DNA from: Poindextera sp963706385
Lineage (GTDB): Bacteria; Pseudomonadota; Alphaproteobacteria; Caulobacterales; Caulobacteraceae
NCBI GenBank assembly: GCA_963706385.1
Contig: OY970153.1
Span: 1,550,001 to 1,614,000, forward strand
Direction: 5' to 3'
DNA length: 64,000 nt
The stretch's first letter is position 1; every line of letters starts with the position of its first letter. The notes beneath the pieces were generated by a model. It saw only the letters and a program-made list of their open reading frames with translations. It did no database searches and was not told the origin of the DNA. The translations under genes and the position numbers were made by a program. Below, one piece after another: positions 33,757-42,494 of this stretch.

Positions 33757-33928
33757 GAGGACAGGCCGGCTCGCTTCGATCAGGCCGTCGGCGCGCGCGA
33801 GGAGCGGGGTCGGATCGCGGCTTTCCGTCGTTGCATCCCCTTGGCCTGGAGCTCGATCGTCGTGAGCTGGACCGAAGCCTAGCCGGCGAATCGCCGCGGG
33901 TTAAGCCGGCGCAACCCCGATGCGGCGT

Positions 33929-34762
33929 TCACCGCCAGCGCATCAGGGCCTCCTGCGCCGCCGAGGCGACCAGCACGCCGTCGCGGGTGAAGACCGAGGC
34001 GCGGTTGAAGCCGCGCGCGCCGGACGCGCTGGGGCTTTCCTGCACATAAAGATGCCAGTCGCGCAGGTCGCTGGGCCGATGAAACCACAGGGCGTGGTCG
34101 AGGCTCGCCGCCTGCAGCCGGCCGGAGTCCCAATCCACCCCGTGCGGCCGCAGCGAGGCGTCCATCAAGGTCATGTCCGAGGCGTAGGCCAGGACGCACT
34201 GCTGCGCCGCCACGTCGTCGCGGAACGGCGTGCTGGCCCGGAACCAGACGATATAGACCGGCTCGGCCGGCGCCTTGGGGCCGGGGGGCAGCGGATTGAC
34301 CGGCCGCACCTCGATCGGCCAGGCCCAGTCGAGGGGCGCGGCCTGACCGGCCTGTTCGCGCAGCTGCGCCTCGTTCAACAGCGCCTCCGGCGGCGGAACG
34401 TCGGGCGCCGCGATCTGGTGTTCGAAACCCGCCTCCGGGGTCTGAAACGAGGCGGCGAGGTTGAAGATCTGCTGGCCGTGCTGGATGGCGGTGACCCGGC
34501 GGATCGAGAAGCTGCCGCCGTCGCGCGTCCGCTCGACCTTGTACAGGATCGGAACCTTCGGATCGCCCGGGCGGATGAAATAGGCGTGCAGCGAATTGCA
34601 CAGCCGCCCGTCGATGGTCTGGTAGGCCGCTGTCAGCGCCTGGCCGATCACTTGGCCGCCATAGATGCGCCGGGTCCGCCCCGGCGGCGTGCGGCCGCGG
34701 AAAATGTCGAGCTCGATGGTTTCCAGATTGAGGATCAGGTCAAGCTCGTCGGTCTCGGGCAT
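33929..34762 (-). CDS. tesB: Acyl-CoA thioesterase II
   Basis: A 277-residue double-hotdog thioesterase. The conserved features are RRIYGGQVIGQAL, LHAYFIRPGDP, the catalytic Asp in LAYASDMTLMD, SLDHALWFHRP, and the C-terminal Gln in AAQEALMR. Together these match the TesB/ACOT8 family, which hydrolyses medium- to long-chain acyl-CoAs to free acid and CoA in the cytosol. It lies upstream of, and convergent with, nothing close. The acyl-CoA dehydrogenase lies 64 bp upstream on the same strand, consistent with fatty-acid turnover. Confidence 0.93.
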   Translation of the reverse strand: MPETDELDLILNLETIELDIFRGRTPPGRTRRIYGGQVIGQALTAAYQTIDGRLCNSLHAYFIRPGDPKVPILYKVERTRDGGSFSIRRVTAIQHGQQIFNLAASFQTPEAGFEHQIAAPDVPPPEALLNEAQLREQAGQAAPLDWAWPIEVRPVNPLPPGPKAPAEPVYIVWFRASTPFRDDVAAQQCVLAYASDMTLMDASLRPHGVDWDSGRLQAASLDHALWFHRPSDLRDWHLYVQESPSASGARGFNRASVFTRDGVLVASAAQEALMRWR

Positions 34763-34826
34763 GGCGGTCTTTCTCGGCGCGGACGGGCGGAAAGCGCCGC
34801 TGCTAAGCCAAGCCGGCCTGTTTCGT

Positions 34827-35993
<1,167 letters not shown>

Positions 35994-36084
35994 CGCATCG
36001 GACCTTGGCTGGGTATCGGGTGTTGGCGTGTGCGACGTGAAACTAGCGATCGGACCGTCGGGGGCAAGCCTGACCTAAGGTCGC

Positions 36085-37398
36085 TCAGACCGTCAGCATC
36101 GAGCGGCCGACGCCGTAGGCCGCGCCGGCGACGACCAGCCAGATCGGGGCGAGCTTGAACCGCCAGGCCGCCACGAAGGCCGCGAGCGCCACCGCCGGCG
36201 CGATCGCATCGAGCCGGCCGTCGGGCCAGAAGGCCTCGCGGGCGATGGTCAGGGCCAGGGTGGCGATGATCCCGACCACGGCGGCGCTCACCCCCGACAG
36301 GGCCGCGTGCGCCCGGCGATCGCGCGCCAGCCGCTCGACCAGCGGCGCGCCGACCAGCACGAAATAGAAGCAGGGCAGGAAGGTGATCCAGGTGGTCAGC
36401 GCCGCGGCCAGGGCGCCGGCGGCCAGCGGCGACAGCCCGCCGGCCTGTCCCGCCGTCGCCGCGTTCCAGCCGGCGAAGAAGCCGACGTACTGGGTCACCA
36501 GGATCAGCGGGCCAGGCGTGGTCTCGGCCAGGGCCAGGCCGTGGACCATCTCCGGCCGCGACAGCCAGCCGTAGTGGGCGACCGCGCCCTGGGCGACGAA
36601 CGGCAGCACCGCGTAGGCGCCGCCGAAGGTGACGAAGGCCGCCTGGGTGAAGAAGATCGCCACGTCGGCGAACGGCCGCGCGCCGGCCCTGGCCAGCACC
36701 AGCCCGACCGGCGCGGCCCAGAGCAGGGCGAAGATCAGCGTCAGCACCCCGAACCGGCGGGCCAGGCGCGGCCAGTTCGCCGGCGGCGCGTCCCCCTCGG
36801 CGGCGAGCGGATGGGCCGAGGGCGCGATGGCGAGGTTCAGCCGGTCGGCGACCAGGCCGCAGGCCAGGGCCGCGCCGATGATCAGCGGAAAGGCGACGCC
36901 GGCGAGACCGAGGCCCGCGAAGGCGCCGATCGCCAGCGCCCAGGCGGCCGGGGTCTTCAGCGTCCGCCCCCCGATCCGCCAGACCGCGTGGGCGACCAAC
37001 GCCACCACGATCGGCAGCATGCCCTTGAACGCCGCCCGCAGCGGCGGCCAGGACCCGTGGGCGGCGGCCAGCCAGGCCAGCGCGAACAGCACCGCCGCGC
37101 CGGGCAGGACGAACAGCGTCCCCGCGGTGACCGCGCCGCGCACGCCGTGCAGCTTCAGGCCGAGGTAGCTCGCCAGCTGCTGGGCCTCCGGGCCGGGCAG
37201 CAGCATGCAGAAGTTCAGCGCGGTCAGGAACGCGCGCTCGTCCACCCAGCCGCGCCGCTCGACCAGCTCCTCGTGCAGGATGGCGATCTGGCCCGCCGGC
37301 CCGCCGAACGAGATCAGGCCCACCTTGAGCCACAGCCGCGCCGCGGCGAGGTAGCTCGGCGGGGCGACGGGGTGGTCCAGCGTCAGCGACCTTCCCAC
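36085..37398 (-). CDS. chrA: Chromate transporter, CHR family
   Basis: A 437-residue polytopic membrane protein with two homologous halves. The first has LISFGGPAGQIAILHEELV and NFCMLLPGPEAQQLASYLG. The second has FVTFGGAYAVLPFVAQ and TTPGPLILVTQYVGFFAGW. This is the signature of long-chain CHR (ChrA) transporters, which extrude chromate or move sulfate-like oxyanions. About ten hydrophobic segments are apparent. The start is GTG 37398, and the first 16 bp overlap the 3' end of the enoyl-CoA hydratase, suggesting coupling despite unrelated function. Confidence 0.9.
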   Translation of the reverse strand: MGRSLTLDHPVAPPSYLAAARLWLKVGLISFGGPAGQIAILHEELVERRGWVDERAFLTALNFCMLLPGPEAQQLASYLGLKLHGVRGAVTAGTLFVLPGAAVLFALAWLAAAHGSWPPLRAAFKGMLPIVVALVAHAVWRIGGRTLKTPAAWALAIGAFAGLGLAGVAFPLIIGAALACGLVADRLNLAIAPSAHPLAAEGDAPPANWPRLARRFGVLTLIFALLWAAPVGLVLARAGARPFADVAIFFTQAAFVTFGGAYAVLPFVAQGAVAHYGWLSRPEMVHGLALAETTPGPLILVTQYVGFFAGWNAATAGQAGGLSPLAAGALAAALTTWITFLPCFYFVLVGAPLVERLARDRRAHAALSGVSAAVVGIIATLALTIAREAFWPDGRLDAIAPAVALAAFVAAWRFKLAPIWLVVAGAAYGVGRSMLTV

Positions 37399-38183
37399 CG
37401 GGGCGGGCGCTTGTCGAGGAAGGCGCCGATCCCCTCCTCCGCGTCGCGGGCGAGCATGTTGTCGACCATCACCCGGCGGGCCAGGGCGTAGGCCTCGTCG
37501 AGGCCCAGTTCGGCCTGCGCGTAGAAGGCGCGCTTGCCCACCATCACCGTCGCGGCCGACTTGCCGGCGACGCCTTGGGCCAAGCCCATCGCCGCCTCCA
37601 GCGCGCCGCCGGCCGGGACCAGGCGGTTGACCAGGCCGAACTCCAGCGCGGTCTTCGCGTCGATCATCTCGCCCAGCAGCAGCATCTCCATCGCCCGCTT
37701 GGGCGAGAGGTTGCGGCTGAGCGCCACCATCGGGGTCGAGCAGAACAGGCCGATGTTGACCCCCGGCGTGCAGAAGCGCGCGGCCTCGCCCGCCACCGCC
37801 AGGTCGCAGCTGGCCACCAGCTGGCAGCCGGCCGCCGTCGCCACCCCCTCGACCGCGGCGATCACCGGCTGGGGCAGCCGCACGATCGATGTCATCACCG
37901 CCGCGCAGCGGGCCAACACGTCGTCGAAATAGGCGCGGCCGCGGTCGGCGTCGCCGCGGTGGGCCTGGATCGCCTTCAGGTCATGGCCGGCGCTGAACGC
38001 CGGCCCCTCGGCCGCGATCACCACCGCCCGGACCGATCGGTCCTGCTCGATGGCGCTCAGAGCCGCGGCCAGGGCGTCCAGCATCTCGTCCGACAGGCTG
38101 TTGCGCGTGGCGGCGCGGGCCAGGGTCAGCCGCGCCACGCCATCGGCGTCGTCTCGCTTCAGCGGGGGGGCAGAGGCATCCAT
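37383..38183 (-). CDS. Enoyl-CoA hydratase family protein (ECHDC3-like)
   Basis: A 266-residue crotonase-fold protein: TLARAATRNSLSD, AFSAGHDLKAIQAH, and EGVATAAGCQLVASCDLAVAG. The first catalytic position is Gln (AGCQL) and the second lies in a NIGLFCSTPMVALSRN segment. Both features match the ECHDC3 group, whose members usually lack normal hydratase residues. It would bind acyl-CoA, with reaction unknown. It overlaps chrA by 16 bp downstream and is 18 bp from the phosphotransferase gene upstream, so an operon of three is likely. Confidence 0.87.
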   Translation of the reverse strand: MDASAPPLKRDDADGVARLTLARAATRNSLSDEMLDALAAALSAIEQDRSVRAVVIAAEGPAFSAGHDLKAIQAHRGDADRGRAYFDDVLARCAAVMTSIVRLPQPVIAAVEGVATAAGCQLVASCDLAVAGEAARFCTPGVNIGLFCSTPMVALSRNLSPKRAMEMLLLGEMIDAKTALEFGLVNRLVPAGGALEAAMGLAQGVAGKSAATVMVGKRAFYAQAELGLDEAYALARRVMVDNMLARDAEEGIGAFLDKRPPRWEGR

Positions 38184-38201
38184 CGGCGAAGATTATCCTC
38201 C

Positions 38202-39272
38202 CTATCCGCGATTCAAAATCCGCCAGGCGGTGTCGGCGAGCGGGTTCTTGCCGCTCATGTCGATCTCCGCCGCGTCGCCGGCGCCGATGCCGTCGAGGTT
38301 GCGCTTGAGCACCCCCTGGCCGATCGAGGCGAGGCGGAACATCGAGAACGCCAGGTAGAAGTTCCAGTCCTCGATCACCCGGCCGGTGCGGCGGCAATAG
38401 GCGGCGACATATTCCGCCTCGGTCGGGATGCCGGTGGCCTTGAAATCCACCCCCAGCAGGCTGCCGAACGTGACCGACTCGGAATGGTAGATGATGCAGT
38501 TGTAGGCCAGGTCGGCCAGGGGATGGCCGAGGGTGGACAGCTCCCAGTCGAGCACGGCGATGATCCTCGGCTCGGTCGGGTGGTACATCATGTTTTCCGG
38601 CCGGTAGTCGCCGTGGGCGATGGCGACCGAGTCGTCGGCGGGAATGCGCCCCGGCAGCGCCTCGATCAGCTTCTCCATCGAGGGGATCAGGTGGGTCTCC
38701 GCGCCGCGGTACTGCTTGATCCAGCGGCCGATCTGACGCTCGAAATAGTTGCCGGGCCGGCCGTAGTCGCCCAGGCCGATGGCCTCGTAATCCACCGCGT
38801 GCAGCCGCGCGAGGGTGGCGTTCAGGTCGTCGTAGATCGCGGCCCGCTCGGCCGGCGTCATCCCCGGCAGCTGGGCGTCGCGGAAGATCCGTCCCGCCAT
38901 GAAGTCCATGACGTAGAAGTTGGTGCCGATGACCTCGGGGTCTTCGCACAGGGCGCGCATCACCGGCACCGGGAAGCCGACCGTGCCGAGGGCCTTCATC
39001 ACCCGGTATTCGCGCTCGACCTGGTGGGCGCTGGCCAGCAGCATTCCGGGCGGCTTCTTGCGCATCACATAGCGCCGCGGCCCGCCCGCGCCGTTGGTGG
39101 TCAGCAGGAAGGTCGGATTGGACGCGCCGCCCTGGAACTGGCGAACCTCGAGCCCCTCGCCGAAATCCTCGACGTTGGCGCGGCACCAGGCGTCCAGGCG
39201 CGCGATGTCGAAGCGGTGATTGGCGCGGATCTCGCCGACGGCCGGCTCGCCCGGCCCTTGGTTTTCAGACAT
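38202..39272 (-). CDS. Phosphotransferase family protein (ACAD10/11 N-domain-like)
   Basis: A 356-residue aminoglycoside-phosphotransferase-fold kinase. Seen: the ATP-binding segment GGASNPTFLL...VMRKKPPG, the VEREYRVMKALG helix, catalytic loop AIAHGDYRPENMMYH with the conserved Asp and Asn, and metal-binding IAVLDWELSTLGHPLADLAY. This subfamily resembles the N-terminal domains of human ACAD10/11, which phosphorylate 4-hydroxyacyl-CoAs ahead of dehydrogenation. That role, with the nearby acyl-CoA dehydrogenase and hydratase, would support 4-hydroxy acid degradation. The start is ATG 39272. A longer frame to 39440 is not homologous. Confidence 0.85.
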   Translation of the reverse strand: MSENQGPGEPAVGEIRANHRFDIARLDAWCRANVEDFGEGLEVRQFQGGASNPTFLLTTNGAGGPRRYVMRKKPPGMLLASAHQVEREYRVMKALGTVGFPVPVMRALCEDPEVIGTNFYVMDFMAGRIFRDAQLPGMTPAERAAIYDDLNATLARLHAVDYEAIGLGDYGRPGNYFERQIGRWIKQYRGAETHLIPSMEKLIEALPGRIPADDSVAIAHGDYRPENMMYHPTEPRIIAVLDWELSTLGHPLADLAYNCIIYHSESVTFGSLLGVDFKATGIPTEAEYVAAYCRRTGRVIEDWNFYLAFSMFRLASIGQGVLKRNLDGIGAGDAAEIDMSGKNPLADTAWRILNRG

Positions 39273-39505
39273 GAAGTCCCCGAAAGCTGCTGACGGGGCG
39301 CACGATAGCACCCTGACGTCGGGTGCGGGCAAATCGAAGGGGCCCGCGGACGAGCCGGCTCGAGATCGCCCGGCCCCGCCCGACGGGTTTACGCGCAAGC
39401 CGCCGATGCTGTACCCAACGGGCGGAGGGTCCGTCTTCATACGAACCGGGCGCCCTTGCGTGCCCCCGCCGGAGGCGACGCCGAGGCCTGTATGGGAACG
39501 AGCTC

Positions 39506-40207
39506 ATGAAACCATCCGTTGGTTCCGCATTGACGTTCGACGAGGTTGTCCTGGGGCGCCGAAGCACCCGCGGCTACAAGCCCGACCCGGTGCCCAAGGC
39601 GCTGATCAAGGAGATCATCGAGATCGCGATGCGCGCGCCGTCGTCGCTGAACACGCAACCGTGGAACTTCTACGTGGTCGCCGGCGCGCCGCTCGACCGC
39701 ATCCGGGCCGGCAATACCGAGCGCAATCTGGCCGGCGTCCCGGCGTCGCGGGAGTTCCGCGGCCATGGCGAATATGTGGGCGCGCACCGGGAGCGGCAGA
39801 TCGAGATCGCGAAACAGCTGTTCGCCGCCATGGGCATCGAGCGGCACAACCAGGAACAGCGCAAGGACTGGGTGCTGCGCGGCTTTCGCCAGTTCGACGC
39901 GCCGGTCTCGATCGTCGTGACCTACGATCGATCGATCCACGGCGGCGACGTCGGGCCATTCGATTGCGGCGCCGTGACCAACGCCCTGGTCAACGCGGCC
40001 TGGTCACGCGGGCTGGGCTGCGTGATCAACAGCCAGGGGATCATGCAGTCGCCCGTCGTGCGCGAGCATGCGGGCATCCCCGACGACCAGGTCATCATGA
40101 TCTGTGTCGCCATGGGCTATCCCGACGATACCTTCCCGGCGAACGCGGTCGTCTCGAACCGCAAATCCGTCGACGATGCCGCGGTGTTCGTCGGCTTCGA
40201 CGACTAG
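39506..40207 (+). CDS. Nitroreductase family protein
   Basis: A 233-residue FMN-dependent nitroreductase-family flavoprotein: RRSTRGYKPDPVPKALIKEIIEIAMRAPSSLNTQPWNF is a strong match, followed by GAVTNALVNAAWSRGLGCVINSQGIMQ and a conserved C-terminal AMGYPDD. The usual role is NAD(P)H-dependent reduction of nitroaromatics, quinones or enones. I place the start at ATG 39506. The upstream in-frame ATG (39323) gives a low-complexity Arg-rich extension. It is divergent from the phosphotransferase. The stop is followed at once by a dual-palindrome repeat. Confidence 0.87.
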   Translation: MKPSVGSALTFDEVVLGRRSTRGYKPDPVPKALIKEIIEIAMRAPSSLNTQPWNFYVVAGAPLDRIRAGNTERNLAGVPASREFRGHGEYVGAHRERQIEIAKQLFAAMGIERHNQEQRKDWVLRGFRQFDAPVSIVVTYDRSIHGGDVGPFDCGAVTNALVNAAWSRGLGCVINSQGIMQSPVVREHAGIPDDQVIMICVAMGYPDDTFPANAVVSNRKSVDDAAVFVGFDD

Positions 40208-40317
40208 GCACGATGCGATCAGGCGGAATCGCCTGATCGTTGAATCGTGATCTAGATTCAAAAAGTTTGAGCGCGTTCTGATCGCAAAACCGGATCCACT
40301 TTTGCGGAACGCGCTCT
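40208..40317. repeat. Dual-palindrome intergenic repeat, copy 2 (inverted)
   Basis: Same element as at 2233-2347 and 47945-48059, but in reverse orientation and starting at the base after the nitroreductase stop codon. The GATCAGGC/GCCTGATC stem reads first here, followed by the AGCGCGTTC/GAACGCGCT pair. Between it and the EamA gene, 40318-40571, I see no gene or further repeat, only promoter space. Confidence 0.88.
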
Positions 40318-40571
40318 GGGCGAAGGTCGCGTTGGTGATCGGACGCTCGGCGGTATCGTCAAGGCCGCGCAAGCCGTCCGCCTGGATCCCCACCTCGCGG
40401 GTCACTGACCCCTCAAAGGCCGCTCGGGGTCGACGCTGAGTGAGAATGCGCGCAGCCTCGATCGGGTCCCCCCGACGCGCCCTTCCGCGGATAGACCCAA
40501 TCACCGATGCCGCGGCCGAATTCGCCAACGGCGCGCTTCACAATCGCGCCGCGGTCTGACACAGCCGGCGG

Positions 40572-41486
40572 ATGCGACACCCATCCGAAAATCGCGCGCT
40601 GGCGCTGCTGATCTTCGGCGCCTGCATGATCGGTTTCGGGCCGGTGCTGGTGCGCTGGGCCGGGGCCGCGCGCGTGGGTCCGGCGGCGGCGGCCTTCTGG
40701 CGGGTGAGCCTGGCCCTGCCGGTGCTGGCGCTGATGGCGCGGCGCGGCGGCGCGGCGGGCGGCGGGGCGCGGGGGCCGAGCCGGATCGCCGCTCTGGCCG
40801 GGGCGCTGTTCGCCGGGGACCTGGTGTTCTGGCACTACGGCATCCGCCTCACCTCGATCGCCAACGCGACGGTGCTGTCGAACATGACCCCGATCCTGGT
40901 CACCGCGGCGGCCTGGCTGATGTTCCGCCAGACGCCGAGGCCGGTGTTCGTGGTCGGCATGGCGCTGGGCGTCGGCGGCTCGGTCCTGATGGCGCTGGCC
41001 AGGGGCGGGGCGGGCGCGAACCCGCACCTGGGCGACATTATCTCGGCGCTGACGGCGTTCTGGTACGCCGGCTATCTGCTGGCCGTGCGCCAGGCGCGCC
41101 GGACGCTCAGCGCGCCGGTGCTGATGTTCTGGTCCAGCCTGGTGGGCTCGCCGCTGCTGCTGGTCTGCGCCGTGGCCTTGGGCGAGCCGATCTGGCCGTC
41201 AAGCCCGCTGGGCTGGGCGCCGCTGGCCGGCTTGGCGGCGATGCACATCGCCGGCCAGGGCTCGATCGCCTGGGCGCTGGGCCGGCTGCCCGCGCCGCTG
41301 GCCTCGGTGGTGGTGCTGGTGCAGCCGATCGTCGCCGCCCTGGCCGCCTGGGCGGCGTTCGGCGAGCCCCTGACCTGGATGCAGGCCCTGGGCGGGGCGG
41401 TCGCGCTCGCCGGCGTGGTGCTGGCCCAGGCCGCCGCCCGCGCGCCTGCGCCGGAGCGGGCTGCCAACGCCCCGGAGATGGCTTAG
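40572..41486 (+). CDS. EamA/DMT-superfamily transporter
   Basis: A 304-residue integral membrane protein with ten predicted hydrophobic segments and the duplicated EamA architecture: ALLIFGACMIGFGPVLVRW, FWHYGIRLTSIANATVLSNMTPILV, and the second copy ALGRLPAPLASVVVLVQPIVAALAAWAAFGEPLTWMQALGGAVALAGVVLA. Members export amino acids, purines or other metabolites. The substrate cannot be told. It starts 255 bp after a repeat element and ends 27 bp before the next enoyl-CoA hydratase, on the same strand. Confidence 0.88.
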   Translation: MRHPSENRALALLIFGACMIGFGPVLVRWAGAARVGPAAAAFWRVSLALPVLALMARRGGAAGGGARGPSRIAALAGALFAGDLVFWHYGIRLTSIANATVLSNMTPILVTAAAWLMFRQTPRPVFVVGMALGVGGSVLMALARGGAGANPHLGDIISALTAFWYAGYLLAVRQARRTLSAPVLMFWSSLVGSPLLLVCAVALGEPIWPSSPLGWAPLAGLAAMHIAGQGSIAWALGRLPAPLASVVVLVQPIVAALAAWAAFGEPLTWMQALGGAVALAGVVLAQAAARAPAPERAANAPEMA

Positions 41487-41513
41487 GCTCGGCCAAAACC
41501 ACGGGAGCGAGAC

Positions 41514-42347
41514 ATGGCCGAGCAAGACCTCATTCTGATCGACGATCCGCGGCCGCACGTGCGGCGGCTGACCCTGAACCGGCCGGACAAGCGCAACGCC
41601 CTGTCCAACGCCCTGCGCGCCGCCCTGTTCGCGGCGCTGGAGGCGGCCGACCAGGACCCCGAGGTCCGGGTGATCGTCCTGCGCGGGGCGGGAAGCTGCT
41701 TTTCCGCCGGCTACGACCTGTCGAGCGACGTGCGCCAGGCCTTGCCGTTCCACACCGCCGCCGGCGCCGGCCAGTGGGCCCGGCACGTGGTCGAGGGCTG
41801 TTTCCGCGTCTGGGACCTGGCCAAGCCGGTGATCGGCCAGGTGCACGGCTGGTGCCTGGCCGGCGGCTCGGAGCTGGCGACCGCCTGCGACCTGGTCTAC
41901 GTCGCCGAGGACGCCCAGATCGGCTATCCGCCGGTGCGCATGATGAGCCCGCCGGACAACCAGTTCCACGCCTGGCTCTGCGGCCTGCGCCCCGCGATGG
42001 AGATGATGCTGACCGGCGACGCGATGGACGGGAACGAGGCGGTGCGGGTCGGCTTCGCCAACCGCGCCTTCCCGGCGGACGAACTGGAGGCCGGGGTGCT
42101 GGCCATGGCCGAGCGGGTCGCCAAGATCGCCCCGGACGTCCAGCAGATGAACAAGCGCTCGGTGCACCGCGCCATGGAGGCGATGGGGCTGCGCGCGGCG
42201 ATCCGCGCCGGCACCGAGATCCAGGCCCTGGCCATGACCACCGCCTCCTCGCGCGAGACCTTCGCCAATGTGCGCGAGAACCTGACCGCGGGCCTCAGCC
42301 AGCGCGACGCGGCGTTCGGCGACTACCGCACCGGCGACAAGCGCTGA
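41514..42347 (+). CDS. Enoyl-CoA hydratase/isomerase family protein
   Basis: A 277-residue crotonase-fold protein. LTLNRPDKRNALSNALR, CFSAGYDLSSD and HGWCLAGGSELATACDL contain the expected CoA and oxyanion sites, with a Glu at the first catalytic position (GGSELA). The second position (PPVRMMSPPDNQ) is not acidic. The start at 41514 has GGGAG upstream. It follows the EamA gene closely, so the two may be cotranscribed. A strong hairpin at 42405-42430 lies beyond its stop. Confidence 0.87.
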   Translation: MAEQDLILIDDPRPHVRRLTLNRPDKRNALSNALRAALFAALEAADQDPEVRVIVLRGAGSCFSAGYDLSSDVRQALPFHTAAGAGQWARHVVEGCFRVWDLAKPVIGQVHGWCLAGGSELATACDLVYVAEDAQIGYPPVRMMSPPDNQFHAWLCGLRPAMEMMLTGDAMDGNEAVRVGFANRAFPADELEAGVLAMAERVAKIAPDVQQMNKRSVHRAMEAMGLRAAIRAGTEIQALAMTTASSRETFANVRENLTAGLSQRDAAFGDYRTGDKR

Positions 42348-42369
42348 ACGCGCGCGGCGGCTTCATAAG

Positions 42370-42383
42370 CTGAACGCGTTCAG
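42370..42383. promoter_or_regulatory. Candidate TetR-type operator
   Basis: CTGAACGCGTTCAG is a perfect 14-bp palindrome, 111 bp upstream of the monooxygenase ATG. The core TGAACGCGTTCA is the style of half-site pair recognised by many TetR-family repressors. No tetR gene lies nearby, so the regulator would be encoded elsewhere. The assignment rests only on symmetry and position. Confidence 0.45.
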
Positions 42384-42404
42384 TTATGGTCACGAACCTT
42401 TCAA

Positions 42405-42430
42405 CCGCTCATCCCCGCGGGGACGAGCGG
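42405..42430. terminator. Strong GC hairpin between hydratase and monooxygenase
   Basis: CCGCTC (42405-42410) and GAGCGG (42425-42430) pair around the 12-bp palindrome TCCCCGCGGGGA with one A-C mismatch, giving a very stable hairpin. No U tract follows, so it may act as a rho-independent-like barrier or as a degenerate relative of the CCGCTC-hairpin repeats at 9006, 15091 and 60482. I list it as a terminator candidate with low certainty. Confidence 0.35.
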
Positions 42431-42494
42431 GTTAAAGTGGATACGACCCCAGCGCCCCGACACGAGGGCGCGGGACCACGACCCGGAGGAACAC

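Noticed and set aside
42405..42430. A firm intrinsic terminator
   Set aside because: The hairpin is strong but no U tract follows, so it is listed only as a candidate.
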